64,000 bases of DNA from Adhaeribacter soli (GCF_008727925.1 NZ_VTWT01000006.1:248001-312000); one strand, 5' to 3'; shown: positions 28,434 through 37,893, counted from the stretch's first letter. A program made the numbers and translations. Notes: generated by a model not told the origin, from the letters alone.

Positions 28434-28468
28434 AAAAAAAGTCTTTCCGGTTTTCGGGAAGACTTTTT
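28434..28468 (+). terminator. Terminator of pyc
   Basis: AAAAAGTCTTTCC and GGGAAGACTTTTT arms enclose a short loop and end in a T run, just after the pyc stop. Confidence 0.8.
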
Positions 28469-28527
28469 AGTGCCCTTTCAGTAGCAACTAGTCTATTCTA
28501 ATATCTGAAATGGTTGGCAGTAAACGA

Positions 28528-28557
28528 AAAAAGGCAGCCGATTCAGGCTGCCTTTTT
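28528..28557. terminator. Bidirectional terminator
   Basis: AAAAAGGCAGCC and GGCTGCCTTTTT form a perfect 12-bp stem with a 6-nt loop. It serves the minus-strand M43 protease gene that ends at 28578. Confidence 0.85.
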
Positions 28558-28577
28558 GTTGAAAAATGGTGCGTTAT

Positions 28578-30722
28578 TTACCGCGCAATCACAAATCGGA
28601 TCTGTGGCATTTCGCCGGCATTGCGCAAACGGCAGATGTACATGCCATTCGGCAGGTTTGCCATTTTACCTTTTTGCATAGGTACGGCAAAGGTATGCGC
28701 GCCTTTCGGTTGGCTGCCAATTTCTTGCGTGTAAACCAGCTTGCCAACCAGATTATAGATCTCAAGTTGGACGTGCTGCTTTTCTTCGGTTAAGGTATAA
28801 TTCAGGCTCATTTCAGCATTCACCGGATTCGGGAATACAGCCAAAGAAGCAGGAGACGTTTCACCTAAAGTAATTTCCCTGGCGCGGCCGCCGCTGCCGA
28901 AGGTCAGTTTCATGTTCGGCCGGTTATAGGAAAGCGTTCCGGTGGTAGTGGTGCAAATGCCGCCGGAGCTTACATCCTGCTGCTTATACAAGGCCCGGTA
29001 GCTGCTTAATGCAGTGCCTAAAACAGTAGAGTTCTGAGTGTAGGTACTATTGTTAAAGCAGATATCGATCAGGATATTATCGGTGCCATTATACACAAAA
29101 GGCGTGCTGAAGGTATGCGTATTCCAGGAATTGGCGGTGGTGGTGTAGGCTGCATTGTAAACAGTAGCCGTATTGGTTCCTGCTAAATAGCTGCTGCTGC
29201 CAAAGGCGCTGGAAGTAGTGTGGGCCAGCTTTATGGTATAGCCATTCATCACCAGGCTTTGCGCCGTACTTACATAAAATGCCAGGGAAGATAAACTCGA
29301 ACCCGAGTTATAACCTGCTGCCGTTAATTCTGCTTTGGTAATGATGTATTGTACCCGCTGATCCATGTAATACGTACCGTATGGTGCTTGTGTAATGACC
29401 GTAGATCCGGTTCCTATGGTCAGGGTGGTACCGGGGCTTGTTCCGCTTGCCGGGGCCGTAAACGTATAGGAAGGGGAGAACGCACTGGGAGTTCCGGAGC
29501 AAACGCCGGCCACTTGGTATTCATAAGTAGTTGAAGCTGTAAGTCCGGTTAAAGACAGGCTATTGGTTGTGGCGGTAAAGTTGGTCCAGGTAGCAGAAGA
29601 AGTAGCTTTGATCCGCACATTATAGCTGGTTGCGCCCGAAGCTGCCCAGTTCAGCGTTACGCTTGTAGAAGTTAAGGCCGAAGTGGAAAGCCCCGTTGGC
29701 ACGTTGCAGGTTGTCGTGCCCCCTGGTTCTACACATCCCTGGGAAGTTGCCAGACTGGCGCGGAAGCCGCCGGCATCGAGTACGGCATCCATGCGGGCTT
29801 TCTGGCCGGTGGTAAACATGTACATGCAGCGATCATCGGTATAATCCATGTAGTTCATGAACATGTCGCCGTTCGGGGTATTGCTGCAGGTAACCTTCGG
29901 AAAAGTAGGACAGCCACCATTGGAGTCGGCCTGGTTCGGGGTGTCGGAAACCTGATCGGAACCCGTGCAGGCCCCGTTGTCATCGCCCCAGATGTGGTAA
30001 AGGTTCAGCCAGTGGCCTACTTCGTGGGTAGCGGTGCGGCCTAAGTTGAAAGGTGCCGCTGCCGTCCCCGTATTGCCAAAGCCGGAATACGTACAAACCA
30101 CGCCGTCGGTAGCCGCCGGACCACCCGGGAACTGGGCATAACCTAATAAACCGCCGCTTAAATTACCAACCCACAGGTTCAGGTACTGGTTCCGGTCCCA
30201 GGCATCTTTACCGCCCTGGCTGGTGTACTTGATCGGGTCGCCGTAATCGCTGAAAGAAGTTTTAGTGGTTTGCGTGCGCGTGATACCGGTGGTCGGATTC
30301 CCGTTCGGGTCGCGTTTGGCCAGGCAGAACTCTACCTGGGCATCGGCCGCCAGGCCCGCAAAGGCAGCAGGGGTTTTACTTGCATCGGCGTTCAGCTTCC
30401 GAAAATCCTGATTCAGAATGTTTATCTGGGACTGAATCTGAGCATCCGAAATATTCTGGGCAGTAGTATTGTAAACCACATGCACCACCACCGGAATCGT
30501 GATCACGCCGGTACGATGATTCCGGCTGCTGCTACTGATTTTTTTCTGAGTGTAAGCTTCAATTTCATTGCGCCGAACGAGGAATCCCGGATCGGCCTGC
30601 ACCTGTCTTTCATACACTTCCATGGTGCTGCAATTCCTGGTTTGCGGCGTTTGCGCGTAACTGTTTCCGGCTCCTGTAAGCACAGCAAAGCCCAGCAGAA
30701 AATGGTAAAATTTTCTTTTCAT
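28578..30722 (-). CDS. Secreted M43 (pappalysin-like) zinc metalloprotease with T9SS sorting domain
   Basis: 714 residues. A signal peptide (cut near SYAQ) is followed by an M43 catalytic domain with the metzincin motif HEVGHWLNLYH (H233, E234, H237, H243) and a downstream Met-turn in MFMNYMDYTDD. A fibronectin type III domain follows at about 343-425, then a beta-sandwich region. The last 80 residues (LAVFPNPVNAEMSLNY...) are a type IX secretion sorting domain of type A. The protein should be exported by Sec, carried across the outer membrane by T9SS, and either anchored to the surface or released, to degrade extracellular protein. T9SS genes themselves are not in this window. Confidence 0.93.
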   Translation of the reverse strand: MKRKFYHFLLGFAVLTGAGNSYAQTPQTRNCSTMEVYERQVQADPGFLVRRNEIEAYTQKKISSSSRNHRTGVITIPVVVHVVYNTTAQNISDAQIQSQINILNQDFRKLNADASKTPAAFAGLAADAQVEFCLAKRDPNGNPTTGITRTQTTKTSFSDYGDPIKYTSQGGKDAWDRNQYLNLWVGNLSGGLLGYAQFPGGPAATDGVVCTYSGFGNTGTAAAPFNLGRTATHEVGHWLNLYHIWGDDNGACTGSDQVSDTPNQADSNGGCPTFPKVTCSNTPNGDMFMNYMDYTDDRCMYMFTTGQKARMDAVLDAGGFRASLATSQGCVEPGGTTTCNVPTGLSTSALTSTSVTLNWAASGATSYNVRIKATSSATWTNFTATTNSLSLTGLTASTTYEYQVAGVCSGTPSAFSPSYTFTAPASGTSPGTTLTIGTGSTVITQAPYGTYYMDQRVQYIITKAELTAAGYNSGSSLSSLAFYVSTAQSLVMNGYTIKLAHTTSSAFGSSSYLAGTNTATVYNAAYTTTANSWNTHTFSTPFVYNGTDNILIDICFNNSTYTQNSTVLGTALSSYRALYKQQDVSSGGICTTTTGTLSYNRPNMKLTFGSGGRAREITLGETSPASLAVFPNPVNAEMSLNYTLTEEKQHVQLEIYNLVGKLVYTQEIGSQPKGAHTFAVPMQKGKMANLPNGMYICRLRNAGEMPQIRFVIAR

Positions 30723-31063
30723 ACAAAGGGTTTTTAAAGTGAGAATTTGTTTTAGAAAGGTATGAGAAAAAATGTTATCACCAAATTTTTATTGTAATAT
30801 TTTTAAAATAAAGTGATTTAACGAAGAATTAAAAACAGAAATCAGCCCTCAGAATCCTTCTTTAGCAGTTAAACAACCTTAAAGAGTATTTTATGTTTTA
30901 ATAAAATTTACATTGGTTCAGGCTATTATATAGGATAAAATATATGTGTATCCCCTTGTCCGATTGTTGTTGTATCGGATGCGTATCGCCTTAAATTCGG
31001 TATTGATTAGGGTGAAAAAAGGAAAACCTGCTATGCAGCAATTAGTAGTCAGTTCACCGCATC

Positions 31064-31125
31064 CATCGCGCAAGTTTAGCGAAGCGCAACTTGTGCGATC
31101 CCCTTTGGTAAGTTTGCAACTTACC
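31064..31125. repeat. Hairpin cluster with ATCGCGCAAGTT arms
   Basis: ATCGCGCAAGTT and AACTTGTGCGAT pair around TAGCGAAGCGC, and GGTAAGTTTGCAACTTACC follows as a second hairpin. It lies in the 886-bp gap upstream of the M43 gene; no gene is convincing in that gap. The ATCGCGCAAG ends are shared with the element at 31315. Confidence 0.6.
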
Positions 31126-31314
31126 TTGCCTGAAGGGCAAATGACTAACTATGAAATACCTCCGCTTACTCTCCTGATAGGGTTTCCTCGATGATGCAAT
31201 ATTTCCGGCTTTACAAGCCCACCGAAATGTCAATAAAGACTTGCATTATAGTTTTATTGCCCTGAAAAATAATACTAAGTCGTGGATACTGGATTGCATT
31301 AGATAAAAAAAAAT

Positions 31315-31406
31315 ATCGCGCAAGCGTCCGCTTGTGCTTGCTTAATTACCAGGTCTGCTACAATTAGAAAGCAAAGGTAGAGCGCACAAGCGGACGCTTG
31401 CGCGAT
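31315..31406. repeat. Palindromic element with 23-bp perfect inverted ends
   Basis: 31315-31337 (ATCGCGCAAGCGTCCGCTTG...) is the exact reverse complement of 31384-31406, with 46 bp between. No coding capacity. It is about 250 bp from a related hairpin cluster with the same outer bases. Confidence 0.8.
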
Positions 31407-31570
31407 TTCAAATAATGAAAGTTGCGAAATAGGATCTGGTATAATTGCTGAAAGGTGCGCGGTTTTGGTTGAATCGCTATAAAAATGAGCTGAAAAAGTG
31501 AAGCCTGCCTTTCAGCTTCTCTAAATCTTTCTGCAATTCCAGAAGGAAAAACAGCATCCTTTTCAAACAA

Positions 31571-31602
31571 AAAAGTCTTCCCTGAACTCCGGGAAGACTT
31601 TT
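31571..31602 (-). terminator. Terminator of the inositol-phosphate synthase gene
   Basis: AAAAGTCTTCCC and GGGAAGACTTTT form a perfect 12-bp stem, with a T run on the minus side, just past the stop at 31609. Confidence 0.85.
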
Positions 31603-31608
31603 GAAAAT

Positions 31609-32934
31609 CTATAGCGCCTCCACCAGATCCTGGTAGTAATCCAGACCCAGATGCGTGATCAGGTCTTCGCCCATCATGTGTCTTAAGGTATTCTGCAGTT
31701 TAATGAGCTGCTTGAAAATATCGTGTTCCGGACGAAGGCCGGGTGCCGTTTGCGGTGATTTAAAATAAAACGACAGCCATTCCTGCGTACCCGACATCCC
31801 GGCGCGCTTGGCCAGGTCGCTGAACAAAGCCAGATCCAAAACAATGGGGGCCGCCAGAATAGAATCGCGGCACAGGAAATTGATCTTGATCTGCATGGAA
31901 TACCCCAGCCAACCGAAAATATCGATGTTGTCCCAGCTTTCTTTGTTGTCGCCGTGCGGCGGGTAATAATTGATCCGTACTTTATGGTAAAGGTCGCCGT
32001 ATAACTCCGGGTTAATTTCAGGTTGCAGAATGTCTTCCAGCACGCTCAGTTTCGATACTTCCTTCGTCTTGAAATTATCCGGATTATCGAGTACGTAGCC
32101 ATCGCGGTTCCCTAAAATATTGGAAGAAAACCAGCCTTTTATGCCCAGTGCCCGCGCCTGCAAACCGGGGGCAACAATGGTTTTCATCAGGGTTTGGCCG
32201 GTTTTAAAATCCTTGCCGCCAATAGGCGTGGAAGTAAGTTTGGCCAGTTCGATCAGAGCGGGGATGTCGCAGGTTAAGTTTGGTGCCCCGTTCATGAACG
32301 GAATTCCTAAACTAATGGCGGCATAGGCATAGATCATGGAAGGGGAAATAGCAGGATCGTTATTCTCCAGGCCTTCTTCAAACTTAACCAGGCTTTCATG
32401 TACTTCCGATGGCTCCAGGTACTTTTCCGTAGAACCGCACCACACCATTACCAGACGGGAACAATCGTGGGCCTCCCGGAAACTTTCAATATCCCACATT
32501 AATGCTTTCGCCAGCGCGGCTTTGGTAGCCGCCTGCTTTACGTGGGTGCCGTTCAGGTTGGGTACGTAAGCCTGGTCGAAAACCGCTTTCATGGGCTTTA
32601 CCGCTTCCAGTTCCGCCCGCACGGAATGCAGCATCATGGGCTCCAGTACTTTCGCTTTTACGGCCGCCTCAAAAACGTTATCGCTGTACAAATCCCACCC
32701 CCCGAAAACGATGTCGTTCAGGTCGGCCAGCGGCACAAAATCCTTTACTTTCGGAAAACGGCTTTCCGTTCTTTTCCCGAGCCGGATGTTGCCCATTTGC
32801 GTTAAGGAACCAACCGGTTGGGCCAGGTCTTTTTTTACTGCTTCTACCCCCGCAATCAGCGTGGTAGCAACAGCGCCCAGACCGGGAATTAATATGCCGA
32901 GCTTCCCGGCCGCTTTGTCTATGGAAGTATGCAT
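31609..32934 (-). CDS. Myo-inositol-1-phosphate synthase
   Basis: 441 residues. An N-terminal Rossmann fold (LGILIPGLGAVATTLIAG) binds NAD, and the catalytic part shows GAPNLTCDIPAL, GGKDFKTGQTLMKT and SNILGNRDG, all typical of inositol-3-phosphate synthase. It converts glucose 6-phosphate to myo-inositol 1-phosphate, the first step to inositol lipids or other inositol compounds. A histidine phosphatase gene lies 100 bp upstream on the same strand. No inositol monophosphatase or phosphatidylinositol-type synthase gene is visible in the window. Confidence 0.93.
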   Translation of the reverse strand: MHTSIDKAAGKLGILIPGLGAVATTLIAGVEAVKKDLAQPVGSLTQMGNIRLGKRTESRFPKVKDFVPLADLNDIVFGGWDLYSDNVFEAAVKAKVLEPMMLHSVRAELEAVKPMKAVFDQAYVPNLNGTHVKQAATKAALAKALMWDIESFREAHDCSRLVMVWCGSTEKYLEPSEVHESLVKFEEGLENNDPAISPSMIYAYAAISLGIPFMNGAPNLTCDIPALIELAKLTSTPIGGKDFKTGQTLMKTIVAPGLQARALGIKGWFSSNILGNRDGYVLDNPDNFKTKEVSKLSVLEDILQPEINPELYGDLYHKVRINYYPPHGDNKESWDNIDIFGWLGYSMQIKINFLCRDSILAAPIVLDLALFSDLAKRAGMSGTQEWLSFYFKSPQTAPGLRPEHDIFKQLIKLQNTLRHMMGEDLITHLGLDYYQDLVEAL

Positions 32935-33034
32935 GCGAATTGTTTTTAGCGTGATGAAAGAGGAAGACTACCGAATTTTCCTTTAAACAACAAAGCACTA
33001 GCGGTAGATGGCAGGCAATACTCCGTAAGCGGGG

Positions 33035-33637
33035 TTAAAGTCTTAGTTCGCCGGTATGATTAACCAGCAGAATCCGGGCCGTATCGGAGTAAATTTCCAG
33101 CACGCTAACCGAAGCAGGGCTTATTTCCAGGCGGTGGAACAGATCCAGGTGAATGCCCGCGTAATAAGCAAGGGCCGATTTTATCAGGTCGGCATGGCTG
33201 ACTACGGCAAGCGTTTCCCCGGAGTGGCGCCGGCATAATTTTTCGAGCCCCTGCACGATCCGCAATTGCGCTTCGGTCATCAGTTCGCCGCCCGGAATGC
33301 GGGTGCAGCTTCTGAACGCATTGAACCGCTGAAATTCCTGCTGGCCCTGCAGTTCTTCAAAAGTTAAATTGGTCCAGTTTCCAAAATCGATTTCCAGAAA
33401 ATCCCGGTTAATGCATGTTTGCAAATTTAGGGCTTGGGCAACAGGTTCGGCCGTTTCCAAAGCCCGCTCCAACGGACTGCTGTAAATGGCGGATACAGGT
33501 AAATGATTCAGGCGTTGCGCCAGCTGCTGGGCTTGTTCCAAACCTGCTTCATTTAAATGCACGCCTTCCTTTCGGCCGGAAAGCCGTTTGCCAACCGAAT
33601 CGGTAGTGGCGTGGCGGATAAGTAAAAACCTGGTCAT
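33035..33637 (-). CDS. Histidine phosphatase family protein
   Basis: 200 residues with the phosphoglycerate-mutase-like fold. The catalytic motif is LIRHATTD (RHA in place of the common RHG), followed by YSSPLERALETAE with the second arginine and VSHADLIK with the late histidine. Members dephosphorylate small metabolites, including alpha-ribazole phosphate. The substrate here is unknown. It may be cotranscribed with inositol-phosphate synthase downstream. Confidence 0.85.
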   Translation of the reverse strand: MTRFLLIRHATTDSVGKRLSGRKEGVHLNEAGLEQAQQLAQRLNHLPVSAIYSSPLERALETAEPVAQALNLQTCINRDFLEIDFGNWTNLTFEELQGQQEFQRFNAFRSCTRIPGGELMTEAQLRIVQGLEKLCRRHSGETLAVVSHADLIKSALAYYAGIHLDLFHRLEISPASVSVLEIYSDTARILLVNHTGELRL

Positions 33638-33716
33638 GCGGGCTTAGGTTCTAAGTAACAGATGTAGCCTTACGCACTTTTCCGCACGGTGTTTTTCCCC
33701 TTTGTTTTATTCCTTA

Positions 33717-33734
33717 CGCTATACTTCCGGAAAC
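33717..33734. promoter_or_regulatory. 18-bp motif shared with position 40077
   Basis: CGCTATACTTCCGGAAAC occurs here, 80 bp upstream of the histidine phosphatase gene, and identically at 40077-40094, 19 bp upstream of the gene starting at 40058. Both genes are on the minus strand. The role is unknown; it could be a shared operator. Confidence 0.3.
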
Positions 33735-33914
33735 GGAACCTCTACTGCTTATTTCCCGCAAAAAATAACCAACTAACAGCAATGCGGTATATCCAAACAG
33801 GGAGGTTTAATAACCAGAAATTTCATCCCGGACATTGTGAAAAGCAACAGGCCTTGGATGCAGATGGAAAACCTCTACAAGATTTAATAAAATGGCGTTC
33901 CGTAAGCTGGAGAA

Positions 33915-33947
33915 AGTCCCCCTTTGGAGGGGCAGGGGGAGGATTTT
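33915..33947. repeat. Single arm of the CCCCTCCAAAG repeat family
   Basis: AGTCCCCCTTTGGAGGGGCA followed by GGGGGAGGA matches one arm of the elements at 24320 and 49238. The pairing arm is missing. The rest of the 419-bp gap (33638-34056) holds no convincing gene. Confidence 0.6.
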
Positions 33948-34056
33948 TAAATTATTAGATAAAATTAAACAATCGGATAATTCTCTTGTCCTAAAGTTCC
34001 TTCGAAGGACACATCTAAAAGCCTGCGTAACGTCATTGAATACACCGGAATGATAA

Positions 34057-35148
34057 ATGAATGGTTTAAAGATCGGCGTGCTCACGTTTCATAACTGCAT
34101 TAATTACGGCAGCTTCTGGCAGGCAAAGTGTTTGGTAGAAGGTCTGCTGGCGCGCGGGTACGATGTCGAGATCCTGAACCATCATTCCCCCCGGATAAAC
34201 CATGCCGAATGGAAAACCGCCCTACAGCCGGTACTGCCGGGAGAAACACCCGAAGTGGACCAGGCGCTTTACCGGGAAAAACTTCTGAAACAGACATGTG
34301 CGATCAATGCCCTTCCGCTTTCTCCAGAATTTAAGCTCGAAGCACCGGCAGGGATGCCACAGTATGATTTGGTAATTGTCGGCAGCGACGAAGTGTGGAA
34401 TTTAATGCATCCCTGGTTTGGCAAGTGCCCCATATTTTACGGCGAAGGGATCTTGACAAAACGCCTGGTCTCTTATGCGGCCAGCTTCGGAAACTATCCG
34501 GCCAACTGGGGACTGGAACCTGCCTGGGCCGAAAAGCTGCAAAACTTTGAACTGATTTCTGTCCGAGATGAAAATTCAAAACAGCTTATTCAAAACGCCA
34601 TCGGCACCGATCCGGAAATCGTACTGGATCCTTGTCTGCAGTTCGAAGTAAAACCGGAGGTACGGGTAAACGGCCGTTTCCCGTCCAGGTACCTGGCGCT
34701 TTACGGGCATAGTTTTTCGGCCTCCTTTTTAAACCAGATCAGAAATTATGCTGAAAAGCTAAAACTACCCATCATCAGCATTGGGTACCGCAACGATTGG
34801 GCCGACGAGCAATGGATCGCTGCTGACCCGCACGATTTTGTTCATTTCATTTCCGGGGCCGAAGGCATTGCTACTAATTTTTTTCACGGCTGTGTTTTCG
34901 CCCTTCTTTTCGGGAAGCCCTTCGCGGCCGAGAAGTCTCCCTACCGGAGTCTGAAATTAGAAGGGCTGCTTCCCATGCTGAATGCCGGAAACCACCTGAT
35001 CTCCGAAACCACTTCTGCAAGGGAAATCAGTAAAATCCTGAGCGAGTCCTTAAACCCGGAAATCGGGCAAAAAATAGCGCAGCTCCGGGAAACTTCAGCC
35101 AACTTTTTAGATCGGGCGCTCCAGCCAAAACAGTATCAGAACGCATGA
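34057..35148 (+). CDS. Polysaccharide pyruvyl transferase family protein
   Basis: 363 residues. The N-terminal KIGVLTFHNCINYGSFWQ, VIVGSDEVWN in the middle, and late ATNFFHGCVFALLFGKPF match this family, which adds pyruvate ketals to sugars of exopolysaccharides or cell-wall polymers. The stop overlaps the start of the next gene by 4 bp (ATGA at 35145-35148), so the two are translationally coupled. No full polysaccharide cluster surrounds them. Confidence 0.9.
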   Translation: MNGLKIGVLTFHNCINYGSFWQAKCLVEGLLARGYDVEILNHHSPRINHAEWKTALQPVLPGETPEVDQALYREKLLKQTCAINALPLSPEFKLEAPAGMPQYDLVIVGSDEVWNLMHPWFGKCPIFYGEGILTKRLVSYAASFGNYPANWGLEPAWAEKLQNFELISVRDENSKQLIQNAIGTDPEIVLDPCLQFEVKPEVRVNGRFPSRYLALYGHSFSASFLNQIRNYAEKLKLPIISIGYRNDWADEQWIAADPHDFVHFISGAEGIATNFFHGCVFALLFGKPFAAEKSPYRSLKLEGLLPMLNAGNHLISETTSAREISKILSESLNPEIGQKIAQLRETSANFLDRALQPKQYQNA

Positions 35149-36518
35149 AAAAACTGCTGAGCCCCCGCGATATTGTCCGTTCCGGTTTGTGTATTGGTTG
35201 CGGCAGCTGTGTGGCTCAGACCAGCCCGGATACTGCCCAAATGGCTTTCGATAAATATGGTGAATTAAAGCCCCAAGGATTCCATGTCTGGTACCGAAAT
35301 GTCTCCGAAAGTTTTACCCGTACCTGCCCGTTTTCGCCGCAAGCCCGAAACGAAGACCAACTGGCTGCACCGCTTTTCCCGGAGGCAGCCCACTCCGATT
35401 CAAAAATTGGCCGGTTTCAAAAGGCGTATGTGGGGCATGTGGAAGAGACGGATTTCCGGCTGCAGGGAAGTTCGGGTGGCATGGTCTCCTGGGTGGCAGC
35501 CGAATTGCTGCGGAAAGGATTCGTGGACGGCGTCGTGCACGTGAAAGCCCTGGAAGATCCCCAACAAAATGGAAAGTTTTTTCAGTACGAACTATCCCGC
35601 TCGGAAACCGAAATCAGGGCAGGAGCCAAATCCCGGTATTATCCCACCGAACTTTCCGGAATGCTTCGTTTGATCCGTGAAATTCCCGGCAACTACGCCG
35701 TTGTCGGAGTACCGTGTTTTATAAAAGCCGTGCATCTGCTCCGGCTGGAAGATCCGGTTTTGCGGGAACGTATAAAATTTACCCTGGGGCTTTTTTGCGG
35801 ACACATGAAAAGCGCCCGGTTCGTAGAAAGTTTTGTCTGGCAGATGCAGGTTCCGGTACACGAAATAAAACAGGTGGAATTCCGGCACAAAGACCCCGGC
35901 CGGCCGGCTAACTGGTACAACGCCAGGCTTACCCTGCAAAACGGAACGAAAGTAAACAAAGACTGGTGGCACCTGGCCGACGGCGATTGGGGAGCAGGCT
36001 TTTTCATGAATTCGGCCTGTAACTATTGCGATGATGTAGTGGCCGAAACGGCTGATGTGGCCTTCGGCGATGCCTGGGTAGAACCCTATTCCTCCGATGG
36101 CAGCGGAACGAATGTAGTAATAGCCCGTTCAAGCTTAATTGAAAGTTTAATTGACAATGCGATACAGGAAGGCCGGCTGCAATTAAAGGAAGTCGATTGC
36201 CGTTTTGTAGAGCAAACGCAAGCCGCCGGTTTCCGGCAACGCCGCGAAGGGTTGGCGTACCGACTTACCTGGCGTCAGGAAGGAATTAAACCCTGCAAAC
36301 GCGTAGCGCCGGATTCAAAATCGCAAACCAAACTCCGCAAGCTGATTTACCGGATGCGGTTCTATATTTCTGCTGCCAGCCATAAGGTTTTCAACCTTGC
36401 CCGGAAAACAAATCAGCCTTGGATTTACATTCAATGGGCCCGTTTAACTACCAGCGTTTACCACGCCATCACCTATAATCAAGGCAAATTGGGGCAGCTT
36501 TTTAAATGGTTAAAATGA
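35145..36518 (+). CDS. FrhB-family (F420 hydrogenase/dehydrogenase beta-like) iron-sulfur flavoprotein
   Basis: 457 residues. The N-terminal CIGCGSC is a ferredoxin-type cluster motif. VGVPCFIKAVHLLR, LGLFCGHMKS and CNYCDD, with ADVAFGDAW after it, are the conserved cysteine and flavin regions of the FrhB C-terminal domain. The family transfers electrons between iron-sulfur clusters, FAD and a carrier. It is often found next to polysaccharide pyruvyl transferases, as here, where it is coupled by a 4-bp overlap. F420 use is not implied; the reaction in polysaccharide loci is not established. Confidence 0.88.
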   Translation: MKKLLSPRDIVRSGLCIGCGSCVAQTSPDTAQMAFDKYGELKPQGFHVWYRNVSESFTRTCPFSPQARNEDQLAAPLFPEAAHSDSKIGRFQKAYVGHVEETDFRLQGSSGGMVSWVAAELLRKGFVDGVVHVKALEDPQQNGKFFQYELSRSETEIRAGAKSRYYPTELSGMLRLIREIPGNYAVVGVPCFIKAVHLLRLEDPVLRERIKFTLGLFCGHMKSARFVESFVWQMQVPVHEIKQVEFRHKDPGRPANWYNARLTLQNGTKVNKDWWHLADGDWGAGFFMNSACNYCDDVVAETADVAFGDAWVEPYSSDGSGTNVVIARSSLIESLIDNAIQEGRLQLKEVDCRFVEQTQAAGFRQRREGLAYRLTWRQEGIKPCKRVAPDSKSQTKLRKLIYRMRFYISAASHKVFNLARKTNQPWIYIQWARLTTSVYHAITYNQGKLGQLFKWLK

Positions 36519-36649
36519 AGTAAACGATAGGGTTTTCAGGTTTAAAAGTCGGGACCAATTATTAGGGAGTTTGCTGGTTTACTTTTATCGAAATACTGTG
36601 TTTAAAATTAGCTTTAGCTTCAATCCGGATTTTTCGGCATAGAACAAAA

Positions 36650-36793
36650 TTCATTGCCGTCTGCTTTAGCTGACGGATAGCAGAGTAGCAATTTCGGCTT
36701 TAGCCAAACAATACATTTATAGAAAAACAGGTTAGGCTAAAAAGCCATTATCTTAATTGCCCGAAACCGTCAGCTAAAGCAGACGGCAATGAA
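36650..36793. repeat. Palindromic element with 27-bp perfect inverted ends
   Basis: 36650-36676 (TTCATTGCCGTCTGCTTTAG...) is the exact reverse complement of 36767-36793. Two short inner hairpins, GGCTTTAGCC and GGCTAAAAAGCC, lie between. It fills the gap between the FrhB gene and the convergent glycosyltransferase gene. Confidence 0.85.
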
Positions 36794-36856
36794 ACCTTGC
36801 CAATTCAATTTTAGGCAGCATGTTTAGTCTTGCTTTCTTCTATGGGGATGAAGGGT

Positions 36857-37795
36857 TTAAATTCCCACTCTCTTTTGCTTACAAAGCAGTTCCAGTTCGG
36901 TTTTTACCGCCGAAATTACCGGTTTCCATTCACCTGCTTCTTGCTGCCGGAACAGCCGCATGGTTGGGTACCACGGACAATCCGTGCAGTTTTCGAGCCA
37001 ACGCCAGTCGGCGTTTGCATGCAGCAGGTTCCAGACGTGTACGCCCAAAGCGCCGGCTAAATGAGCGGGCATCGAATCCACGGAAATCATCAGGTCCAGC
37101 CCCATTATTCTTCGGGCGTATTCCTCTAAACTTAAGTCGCCGTGGTAAAAGCCAAACCCTTCCTGCCAGCCGGCCTGGGGCGCATCGCCTTGCAGAATGT
37201 GCAGGGAAATGCCAGATATATCCGCCAAAGGTTTTATCTGGGAAAATGGAATGGAACGGCGCACATCCCAATCGCCGGCTTTCCAGACTAACCCAACGTG
37301 CAGCTTTTTATCATCTTCGGAAAGTTGATGAGGCTCCACGTGCAGGTATGGCGTTTGGGCTGGAATTGTAGCCAGTGTAGTCCGGAAAATGTGCGGCAAT
37401 TCCATAATTTCCACATCCACATCATAGCTTGCTTCCGGCGTACCGTCGTGTAAAGGCAGTAACTGGTCAATTTCCGGAATTGTTTTTAATAGCGGCAGGA
37501 GGGGAGGTTGCGCCCAGACAATTACCTCCGTAGCAATATTTTTCAGAAGCGGAGCATACCGGATAAACTGGATCGTGTCGCCAAGGCCATGATAGCAGCG
37601 GACCAGTACGCGTTTCCCTTCGAGTGGCGTACCGTTCCAAATGTATTGCTCATGCCGGGGTAAATGGAAGCAAGGCGTACCGGCTCTGGACTTCAAAACC
37701 GCATCGCTGGTTTTCCAGGCAGCTTCAAAATCCCCGCAACGCATGGAGGCCATCCAGAAGTCCGGTTTTTCATCCTGAAGCAGGGTCTTGCTCAT
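36857..37795 (-). CDS. GT9-like glycosyltransferase
   Basis: 312 residues. The signature CYHGLGDTIQFIRYAPLL and the late DLMISVDSMPAHLAGALG with WNLLHANADWRW match ADP-heptose-transferase-like (GT9) proteins, especially the branch usually fused to TPR repeats. A short helical N-terminus (WMASMRCGDFEAAWKTSD) may be a remnant TPR. It would transfer a sugar from a nucleotide donor to lipopolysaccharide or a protein; the acceptor is unknown. It is convergent with the pyruvyltransferase-FrhB pair. Confidence 0.75.
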   Translation of the reverse strand: MSKTLLQDEKPDFWMASMRCGDFEAAWKTSDAVLKSRAGTPCFHLPRHEQYIWNGTPLEGKRVLVRCYHGLGDTIQFIRYAPLLKNIATEVIVWAQPPLLPLLKTIPEIDQLLPLHDGTPEASYDVDVEIMELPHIFRTTLATIPAQTPYLHVEPHQLSEDDKKLHVGLVWKAGDWDVRRSIPFSQIKPLADISGISLHILQGDAPQAGWQEGFGFYHGDLSLEEYARRIMGLDLMISVDSMPAHLAGALGVHVWNLLHANADWRWLENCTDCPWYPTMRLFRQQEAGEWKPVISAVKTELELLCKQKRVGI

Positions 37796-37893
37796 ACGCT
37801 TTTGTTTTAAAAGAAAGTGTGTTTAAAGGAATACGGCTGTGAAGATGGTCCTTCTTTTCGCTGCTTCTTTGAGTAGAGAACTTCTTCTTAAGC

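Noticed and set aside
30946-31194. 82-codon frame upstream of the protease gene
   Set aside because: Runs through the palindromic cluster at 31064-31125; composition is that of repeats, not of a protein.
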